Source: Cordilura impudica
Lineage: Eukaryota; Arthropoda; Insecta; Diptera; Scathophagidae
Length of the DNA: 64,000 nt
Direction: 5' to 3'
NCBI GenBank assembly: GCA_963682025.1
Contig: OY821518.1
Coordinates: 150,094,254-150,158,253 of the forward strand
The translations under genes and the position numbers were made by a program. Position 1 is the first letter of the stretch. Each line of letters starts with the position of its first letter. The notes beneath the pieces were generated by a model. That model worked only from the letters and a program-made list of their open reading frames with translations. It did not search any database and had not been told where the DNA came from. This document shows, one piece after another, positions 57,025 to 64,000 of the stretch.

Positions 57025-57345
57025 GTTTTAGATAAAACAAGTAAAATTATACGATACACTAAACCATGAGTTTCGAGAAATGGTTATAGATCTAACTTTG
57101 CTGAGATCATAATATATGAGAGGCATTGTTATTAATTTGTGCCTTGCACAGATGAACAAATTCATATCGAATTCTATTTTTCTATGGGGACTAGCCCAAA
57201 AAATTTATCGATCAGGTCGATATTTGGTAAAGTCACTTATTTTACTCAAAAACATATATAAAAAAAAAAAAAAACATAGAGAGGGATTAAAGCAATATTT
57301 TTTTTTAGCAGTTTTATATGGGACCTATGATTAAAATTATTCTAC
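57025..57345 (+). mobile_element. Family-B Helentron-like element, decayed
   Basis: Starts AAACAAGTAAAATTATACGA and shares TATGGGGACTAG, GATCAGGTCGATATTTGGTA and AAAGTCACTTAT with the better copy at 59606-60295. The palindrome and microsatellite are lost. Confidence 0.6.
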
Positions 57346-57357
57346 AGGGTTTAGTTT

Positions 57358-57475
57358 TTGACCGGACCCCCACCCCATTGAGCATTTTTGGGGCATCTCG
57401 ACCTGCAAATAAGGAAAAAGCAAGGACTTCCCAAAGCAGCATCAATGGAGGAATGACACAAAATCCATAAGGTAA
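57358..57475 (+). pseudogene. Tc1-like transposase C-terminal fragment
   Basis: A frame reads PDPHPIEHFWGIST, matching the PDLNPIEHLWGxL block that contains the last catalytic Glu of DD34E Tc1-like transposases, followed in a shifted frame by RKKQGLPKAASMEE-like residues. Only about 40 codons remain; no TIRs were located. 57480-58080 has no recognised feature; a 95-codon minus frame (57520-57807) has normal composition but no homology I recognise. Confidence 0.55.
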
Positions 57476-58318
57476 CTCTTATTATAATGAAAAGACACAT
57501 TTTAAGAACACGTACACTTTTAAGAAAAATATTTTTTAAGCCTCTGTTCGAATCTACATATTCTGCATTTGAAGATTATTCTATCAGAAAGATACAAATA
57601 GTACCACAGCCCATTTTTGGCCGGTTTTGCCCTCTTAACGTTTAGATTCGCATAAAATTCCCTTCTAGCTGATGTTTGATTGAATCTGCATACCACATTT
57701 AATATTCGTATAATCATTTGTTTAGAAGATACGATTTGTCCTCGCCATTTGTTTAGGATGTTTCCCCCTTTTTGGACGGTTTTAAAACTCGAAATTTCAA
57801 AAATCACTTCTCAGTAGATTTTTACGCTGTCACGTGAACATGCATAAAAATATTATATTAATTTACGTTAAATTTATAGATATTTAAAATTTTTTCAAAT
57901 AAACAATTTGTATATGAAAACTCAAATAAAGCTTTCGAGCTTCGTGTAAATGCGGTTATGTTTATTTTTAATATTTTAATAATTGGCGCAATATTACTGT
58001 AAAATACATTTATGAAAATTTTTAAATTCTGGTATAATTTTTTTTTTTTTTAATATCAGACAACTTAAACTGACAACTTCAAATTACAGTCGGAAGATCA
58101 TTTCAGAATAGTAAAAACAATAAGGGGAAAATGTGACTGTCTTGCGGAACGCCAGAACTAACACTTACAATCTTAGATTAAATTTTGAGTTCTAAATGTA
58201 AGGTACGATTTGATCCACAAAATAATAGATACAGGTATGTCAATGAATCTTATACCTGATTTCCACTATGTCATATAAACTGACAACAAACAATTGCCTC
58301 AAGTGGCATCTCGTAATT

Positions 58319-58965
58319 ATACCCTATACCACTATAACAACCAACAACCAAACAAAAATATTTGACCTAGACCCATCTTTAAGTATACCGATCGAATCAG
58401 AATCACTTTCTGAGTTGATTTAACAATGTCCGTCCGTACGTCCGTCTGTGTGTCCATGTAAACCTTGTAATCAAACTGCAGGTCGCAAATATGAATATAT
58501 TTTGATGAAATTTGGTATGTAAGCTTTTATCGGCCATGGGATGAACGCTATTGAAATTGGTGAGAATCGGTCCATGTTCAGACCTAGCCCCCATGCAAAT
58601 GACAACTCCAAGTCATAGGCCCCATATAGAGCTGCTTCCCGATCTTCACTTAAATCTATTAAAAAACAAAAATATTGCACTGATTCATCTCAAATTTTGT
58701 TTGTATATATTTTCGCAAAATACAAGAGACTTTACCAACCATGATCAGGATCGGTCCATTTTTGGACCTAGTCCCCATATAGACATAGCATCCGATATGA
58801 ACTTTTTCATATCTGCAGCCAAAAAAATTAATAAAAATGCCACTCAAAATTGGTTTATGCTTATTTTCTATATCCAATTAGTTGGGCCTAAGAGATAGGG
58901 TCTCTAAACGTATGGTATATGGTATCGTAGAGTCGGTCTAGACCGACTTTAATTTTCTTATTTGG
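58319..58965 (-). mobile_element. Helentron-like element, family B, copy 2
   Basis: Same architecture as 7482-8253: ATACCCTATACCAC end, TCCG tetranucleotide tract (58428-58455), near-palindrome GTCGGTCTAGACCGAC at 58931-58948. The empty target is visible in repeat D at about 14155-14170 (GTAATTTTCTAATCATTACG). It is 125 bp shorter than copy 1 through an internal deletion near 58610. Confidence 0.78.
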
Positions 58966-59021
58966 TTTTTATTAATTACGGTTGCATTACATTTTATAAA
59001 CTAACAAAAATCCGACCGTCG

Positions 59022-60440
59022 CACAGTGGCTGAAAATTGTTTTTCATATTAGTAATTCTTTTTCTAGTGGGTAGATATTAAGGTGAACTTGAGCCTCAGT
59101 AGTTTTTAAGAAATTCTAGGTCAAAGTTGAACTTTTAATTTTTTTTAACTTTTAGCGTGAAATATGGGTTTTTATTTTTTTTATTTATTAAAAAATGTCG
59201 TATTTGGATTTTAATAATAGTTACAAGCATTTTTTGTAATAATGGGATTTTTTTATGTCAAAAAAATTTGTACACTGAAAAAAAAAGTAGAATCAACTGG
59301 AAATTTTGCTATTACTACTGAAAAATTATAAATTTTTTGCTGTCAAATTTGCAAATTTGTTTACAATCAAAGAATATTTCCACTTAAAAAAACATTATTA
59401 ATGTTATCTAATAGTCTTGCTATTACTACAGAAAAATGTATAATTTTTTGCTGTCAAATTTGTTAATTTTTGCAAAATAAATATGCTGAACATTATCGCA
59501 ATGATTCTGATTTTCATATGACAATAAGGGTTTTTATTTTTTGAATCTTTCTTATATATTAAAACATTTCATACATACATATGTGGGTAAAAAACCTTTT
59601 AAAAACAAGTAAGAAAATTATATTCGGTCTAGACCGACTATACGTTACCCTGTACCATGCGTTTACAGACTCTATCCCTTAGATGCAACTAATTGGATAT
59701 AGAAAATAAGCATAAACCAATTATGAGTGGCATTTTTATTATTTTTTTGGTTGCAGATATGAAAAAGTTCATATCGGATGCTATGTCTATATGGGGACTA
59801 GGTCGAAAAATGGACCGATCCTGACCATATTTGGTAAAGTCACTTATATTTTCAAAAAATATATACAAACCAAATTTGATAAAAATCTGTGCAATATTTT
59901 TTTGTTTTTTGATAGATTTAAGTGAAGATCGGGAAGCAGCTCTATATGGGGCCTACGACTAAGAATTGTCCTATAAGGATTATTATTGAACTACTGATAA
60001 ATGGATGTAATAAAGACATACAAACCCAAGTTGACTGAGAGCTATATGATAATTTGGATCTTATGGCAATTTATGTCGATTTCATAGTGGTCATTTGTAT
60101 GGGGACTAGGTCTGGACATGGACCGATTCTCACTAATTTCAATAGCATTCATCCTATGGCCGATAAAGGCTTACATACCAAATTTCATAAAAAAAATATT
60201 TATATTTGCGACCTGTCGTTTGATTTCAAGGTTTAAATGGACACACAGACGGACGGATGGACGGACATTGCTAAATCGACTCAATAAGTGATTTTGACAG
60301 CATGCCACGGCAATAGTTTAACCTTATTTTTTGGCTACATTAATTTGGATATATTAGCTACAAAATGGAGTTAAAATTTTAAAAATCGGTGAAAAAAATT
60401 GGACTTTTGGCCAATGAAATCAAAATTTCAGCCACAGTGG
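59022..60440. mobile_element. TIR element with 4-bp GTCG flanks
   Basis: Left CACAGTGGCTGAAAATT and inverted right CCACTGTGGCTGAAATTT, flanked by GTCG at 59018-59021 and 60441-60444. A direct partial repeat (TGCTATTACTAC...TTTTTTGCTGTCAAATTTG) occurs at 59312 and 59417. It contains family-B copy 3 (59606-60295). No transposase; family unresolved (CAC termini with a 4-bp duplication would suit Chapaev-like elements). Confidence 0.5.
59606..60295 (+). mobile_element. Helentron-like element, family B, copy 3 (3' truncated)
   Basis: Starts CAAGTAAGAAAATTATATTC with palindrome TCGGTCTAGACCGA, continues through ATGGGGACTAGGTC and the tetranucleotide tract GACGGACGGATGGACGGACA (60251-60270), then ends abruptly near AGTGATTTTGACAG; the terminal TGGTATAGGGTAT is absent. 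Confidence 0.75.
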
Positions 60441-61144
60441 GTCGAACAAAACCAAATTACCAATATGTTGGCAATTTAATATTAGATGTCAAATATGGCC
60501 AGGGATTGAAAATGACAAGACATTATAATTGAAAATTACATAGTGAAAACCAGGGTTTAGTATGAGAAGAAAAATATTATAATCCACCCTATCAAAAGCT
60601 TTACTGAAAGCAGTGTATATCACATCCATCTGCTCCCAACAGACAAAACCTTTGAAAACATTAGTCGAAAATCCTAGAAGACTAGTAACTGTTGAGCTTG
60701 ATTTCAAAAAGCCATGTTGAAATGAAAACAATCGAATTTAGTTGATATGAGTGATAATCAGTAAAAAGTTTATCCAATAACTTAGGAATAACACCTAATT
60801 TGGCATTCGCCCTTCCATCTGACTTATACAAATGTATAATAAATGATTCTTTCCAAGAAGTGGGAAAATAAGAAATTTGCTGAGAATTTGAGCGCAATTC
60901 CTCAAAATACAAGCAGAAACACCATCAGCAGTGGAAGACAAAATATGGTAGCACGGAGAAAATATACAGAATTAAAATTGACAGATGGGATTGCTCTTCT
61001 CATTATTTGAGATTTTTCCAAAAACTAGAATTATGATTTGATGTATTTTTATACAAAAAAAAAAAATAAATAACTGATGTTTATATAAAAAAATAAAACT
61101 CTAGGTCTCTTAGTTTTTCAACAACAGCTGTTATCACTATTCCT

Positions 61145-61380
61145 TAACCAGTGGGCAGGGTATTGTTAGTTAGCGCTGCTGTTTGTAATAAAAAAAATTT
61201 GACCTAGACCAATTGTGCCGATCGACTCAGAATCACTTTCTGAATCCATTTAAGAATTTCCGTCCGTCCGTTTGACTGTATGTCGTTGTATCCATTTAAA
61301 CCGTTATTGAATTTTAAAAAAATATCCATATTATCATATAGGTATCGGTCAAATTTGGTGTATGTGTATTATTATACCCA
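61145..61380 (-). mobile_element. Family-B fragment, diverged
   Basis: Matches 7520-7640: GCTGCTGTTTGTAA, TTTGACCTAGACC, GACTCAGAATCACTTTCTGA and a short TCCG tract (61260-61272). Ends are degraded. 60960-61144 holds nothing recognised. Confidence 0.6.
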
Positions 61381-61399
61381 GTAATCAATAGGTAAAAAA

Positions 61400-62799
61400 C
61401 AAGTAAGAGTGTTAAATTCGGCTGTGCCGAATCTTTGATACCCTCCACCTCGGTTTGAGTAATGATAATAAATGTAAACAAAATATTGGAAAAAGTAAAC
61501 AATTTGTTAAACTTAATACCAAATTATTTCAGCAAATTCTTTGGGTTGGTTTTCGGATTTATTTCGGTGTTTGCTTTTTGGTCATTGTGGTTGCTGATCG
61601 GCATGCATTTAGGTTATATACCTATATGCATGCGTTTCCGGTTATATGACATAACTTCTCGTTTAATTTAGTTTTTGCTAATTAAATAGCTCGCCCTAAC
61701 CTCCATTGCAAAGGTAATGGTTGTGTAGGGTGGCTACATGCATTAAATCGTGCTAATTGGAGATGGCTGTATAGTTTCTTTTAACTGGTCAAATATTTCT
61801 TCATTGCGGCCATATAGGTCGGATGGAGTAACAAAATAATAACCAAAAAAAGCTCTCTCAACTTTTTTATTAAAATATTGCCATATTTGGAAAACATAGA
61901 GAATAAATTTATAATTATAATAAATAATCAAATTAGGGATGCCAAACGCAAAAAACCAAATGTCCCAAACATTTTAAATAAAATAATTTGTTATCTTTAT
62001 TTTCTGAAAAACTTCAAATTTTCATCCAAAAAATATTGTGAAAAATAATATATAAATAACATTCTCATCAAATTGCGTTTATTTATGTAACAATTTTTGT
62101 GTTCGCAATTCTTATATATCATTTGAGGTTTTCTAAAATTCATTGAATTTAAATCAATGTTTTCTGTAGTCTGATTCTGTAAATTTCAACGATCCGACAA
62201 TCGCAAAATATATAGACAGCTGTTGTTCTTTGCACTAAGGATTAAGTGATTCACTAAGTACAGACATCTAAACAACAGTCGACATCTCTATTTTTCTATT
62301 TATTTAAATTGTTAACGAGTGGCATCTCTGTCAAAATAAGCGAAAAACACAAAGAAGAATATAAAAAACAAATTACTTCGTGTTTGACAGGATGATTTTA
62401 TGTTTATGTTTAATATCTTTATTTTTTACTAATATTTCTGTGTATTTATTTGAAAATGAAATAATGAATTGAATATGCTATTTAATTTTTTTATTTATAT
62501 AAAAAGTTTTTTAATAAAAGCAAAATATTTCCACCATTTTATGATTCTTATTTATATATGACGACATTTCAACCTAAAAATTTAAGTTTTTATCGATTGA
62601 ATAAACAACACAAAAATGGTTGTCGTTTAGATAACAACAACAGCTGACTTTAACAATAGCGAATATCGTTTAAAAATTTTACTGATAATTTTGCTATTTT
62701 CTTTTTTTAACGATTCGACTATCGTTAAAAGAAGTTACTGAAAAGCTATTACGCCAATACCAATATTTTTTTTAAATGTAAACATTTTTTAAATGTAAA
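61400..62799 (+). mobile_element. Family-A element, 5' part, invaded by copia
   Basis: 5' end CAAGTAAGAGTGTTAAATTC with hairpin and TACCCTCCACC. 61400-61620 matches 31020-31250, and 62475-62799 matches 31245-31586 nearly base for base (for example ATGACGACATTTCAACCTAA). The intervening 61622-62475 is absent from the other copy and holds nothing recognised. The homology stops exactly at 62799, where the LTR begins. Confidence 0.75.
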
Positions 62800-63040
62800 T
62801 GTTGAATATAGCGCTTTCTTGCGTGTAAAACAGGCAGAAGTTTCATTCTTGAAGAATGTGGCAACACGATGTATCTACGAATAAATGTCAATTTGACACA
62901 CGTCATATTTGCTTTTTCTTTTTTCTTTTCCGGTCTGCATTCTGAAGTATACACACGTCTTTTTATAATTCTTTTCTTTATATTAATAAATCCATACTTT
63001 TATTTTAAATCAAATCTTTTTATTTTGAGCTACACTCACA
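62800..63040 (+). repeat. 5' LTR of a copia-type retrotransposon
   Basis: Starts TGTTGAATATAGCGC, resembling the start of copia LTRs, and ends TACACTCACA (TG...CA), about 241 bp. A polyadenylation signal AATAAA sits at 62985-62990. The left flank GTAAA (62795-62799) is the presumed 5-bp target duplication; the partner lies outside the window. Confidence 0.8.
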
Positions 63041-63043
63041 AAA

Positions 63044-63057
63044 GGTTATGGGCCCAG
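63044..63057 (+). promoter_or_regulatory. Primer-binding site, copia type
   Basis: GGTTATGGGCCCAG three bases after the LTR. In copia this sequence pairs with an internal fragment of initiator methionine tRNA to prime minus-strand synthesis. Confidence 0.8.
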
Positions 63058-63094
63058 AAGCGCTATGCCTACAGCGAATTGATTAATTAAACGT

Positions 63095-64000
63095 ATGGAC
63101 GATTTTGTTCAAGTGGAACAAAGCACGACCAGCATCGACTCAGCCATTGCCGACGAAGCGGAAGAATTTTTTGACTCAAGCGACATCATCGAGATTGATA
63201 CAACAGTCACTGAAACTGAGATCATGGCAGAGACTAAAACGTATCAGATCCACCGATTCAACGGGCAAAACTATCAACTTTGGCGCCGGCAGATGGAAAT
63301 CTATATGACCGAGAACAAGCTGAAGAAATATATACTTGGGACTGAAACACGAACCTTAACAAATGCAAATGAGTGGGACCAGAAGGACGCAGAGGCGCAG
63401 GCATTCCTAATGAGAGGCATCGAGTTAGAACAGCTGAAGTATTTGACTGACTGCTCAACTGCTGCGCAAATGTGGTCTAGACTACAAGCCGTTCACGCCG
63501 AAAAGAGTGACCGGTCCGCCCAGGTCTTATTAGAGAAGTTCATAACGTGTAAAATGGGACAAGATGACAGCATGATTGATCACATTGCCAGCATTACATC
63601 ACTCGCACAACGCTTAAAGGATATGGATCTGGAACAAAAAGAGTCCATGATCATTGCGAAAATTTTAAGCAGTCTGCCTGAAAAGTTTGATCATGTTCGC
63701 ACCGCATGGTACGCTGTTCCGAAAAACGCACAAAACGTAGAAAAGCTAACCGATCATTTGGTTAATGAAGAAGCGCTTATCACCTTACGCGACATTCAAA
63801 GCACGCATAACAACAGTTCGAGCAAATCAGCATACATGGCAAAAGCGAGCAAATACGGTAACAACAACAATGCTAACCAAAAACGCAAAGGAAAATGCAA
63901 CTATTGCCATAAGGAGGGCCATTGGGCTAGAGAGTGCCGTAAGAAGCAAAAGGATGAAAAAGACCAAAGCAACAAACGTGAGAGCGAGAAACACTCCTTA
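63095..64000 (+). CDS. copia-type gag (start of gag-pol), open to window end
   Basis: Open frame of 302 codons from ATG 63095 with no stop before the edge. The N-terminal about 50 residues are acidic. The copia-family gag core begins at about residue 52 (HRFNGQNYQLWRRQMEIYM), continues through QMWSRLQAVHAEKSD and ILSSLPEKFDHV, and ends in a basic Asn/Lys-rich linker and a CCHC zinc knuckle, CNYCHKEGHWARECRKK, with Cys268, Cys271, His276 and Cys281. It should form the cytoplasmic virus-like particle and bind element RNA; in copia, protease, integrase and RT follow in the same frame. It is less AT-rich than all its neighbours and fully open, which points to recent arrival. Functionality of the rest cannot be judged. 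Confidence 0.9.
   Translation, partial: MDDFVQVEQSTTSIDSAIADEAEEFFDSSDIIEIDTTVTETEIMAETKTYQIHRFNGQNYQLWRRQMEIYMTENKLKKYILGTETRTLTNANEWDQKDAEAQAFLMRGIELEQLKYLTDCSTAAQMWSRLQAVHAEKSDRSAQVLLEKFITCKMGQDDSMIDHIASITSLAQRLKDMDLEQKESMIIAKILSSLPEKFDHVRTAWYAVPKNAQNVEKLTDHLVNEEALITLRDIQSTHNNSSSKSAYMAKASKYGNNNNANQKRKGKCNYCHKEGHWARECRKKQKDEKDQSNKRESEKHSL

Larger units (their letters stand above)
58255..60554 (+). mobile_element. TIR repeat D, copy 2, with nested elements
   Basis: Ends CCTGATTTCCACTATGTC at 58255 and, inverted, CCTGGTTTTCACTATGTAAT at 60554. The left end matches 14095-14200. It contains family-B element B2 (58319-58965) and a second TIR element (59022-60440). Own sequence is about 0.25 kb. 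It interrupts a jockey RT. Confidence 0.6.
58080..60960 (-). mobile_element. Jockey-clade RT remnant split by nested insertions
   Basis: Minus-strand frames at 60489-60912 give FPTSWKESFIIHLYKSDGRA, QHGFLKSSSTVTSLLGFSTN and MDVIYTAFSKAFDRVDYN (RT fingers). The next RT segment, WIKSYLTFRTQN and VSVSSGVPQDSHIFPLLF, lies at about 58120-58250. The two parts are contiguous in jockey RTs, so 58255-60554 is an insertion. Frameshifts and stops throughout; the catalytic YADD region is not present. Confidence 0.7.

Noticed and set aside
57520..57807. 95-codon minus-strand frame next to the Tc1 fragment
   Set aside because: Composition is plausible but I recognise no motif and it is in the opposite orientation to the Tc1 remnant; insufficient support.

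Overview
The window reads as a very AT-rich, gene-poor stretch of an insect genome, most probably a cyclorrhaphan (higher) fly. The evidence is the mobile-element fauna: short Helentron-like elements of the DINE-1/mini-me type carrying GTCY tetranucleotide microsatellites, DD41D mariners, jockey- and I-clade non-LTR retrotransposons, and a copia-type LTR element whose primer-binding region matches the classic copia motif. Small GT-AG introns (61 and 71 bp) fit an insect. No intact host gene was found. Nearly everything recognisable is a transposon, a piece of one, or a tandem repeat.

Layout. 1-4508: a 4.2-kb heptamer satellite (AAAAATT and variants) running directly into the inverted 5' end of a Helentron-like element (family A). 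4529-5440: decayed ZBED-type hAT transposase. 7293-8455: repeat C split by a family-B Helentron-like element. 8641-about 14060 (minus): I-clade non-LTR element with an open ORF1 and a frameshifted ORF2. 14645-15097: compact family-A element. 15945-17160: DD41D mariner. 17176-21007: pseudogene of an arthropod-expanded, unnamed protein family, with a 71-bp intron, split by a hAT element on the opposite strand. 22569-23828: second, different DD41D mariner.

23829-40458 is a nested stack. A TIR element (G) is interrupted at 24317/40321 by a family-A element whose 5' end is at 24318 and 3' end at 40320. Its internal heptamer array is interrupted by another family-A element in the opposite orientation (25723-39003). 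That element holds two hAT-type elements with exact 8-bp target duplications, a third family-A element (31020-34476) that itself contains two TIR elements, a second G copy and several tandem duplications.

40716-44435: a repeat with 3-bp target duplications and a jockey-type element split by a PIF/Harbinger-like MITE. 44761-47092: decayed piggyBac element with TTAA-type ends. 47295-50257: a run of TIR MITEs. 50344-50879: Helitron 3' end with PIF1-type helicase remnant. 50959-53085: Harbinger-like element retaining only a Myb/SANT-like gene. 53086-57020: almost featureless. 58080-60960: jockey RT split by nested elements. 61400-62799: family-A element, invaded at 62800 by a copia-type element whose gag frame is fully open to the window edge and is the youngest-looking coding sequence here.

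Paired copies inside the window supply several natural empty sites (for the B elements at 7482 and 58319, for the 16-kb stack at 24318, and for the copia insertion at 62800). These make element boundaries and relative ages readable from this sequence alone. All family assignments come from reading translated motifs and terminal repeats by eye; no database search was run.
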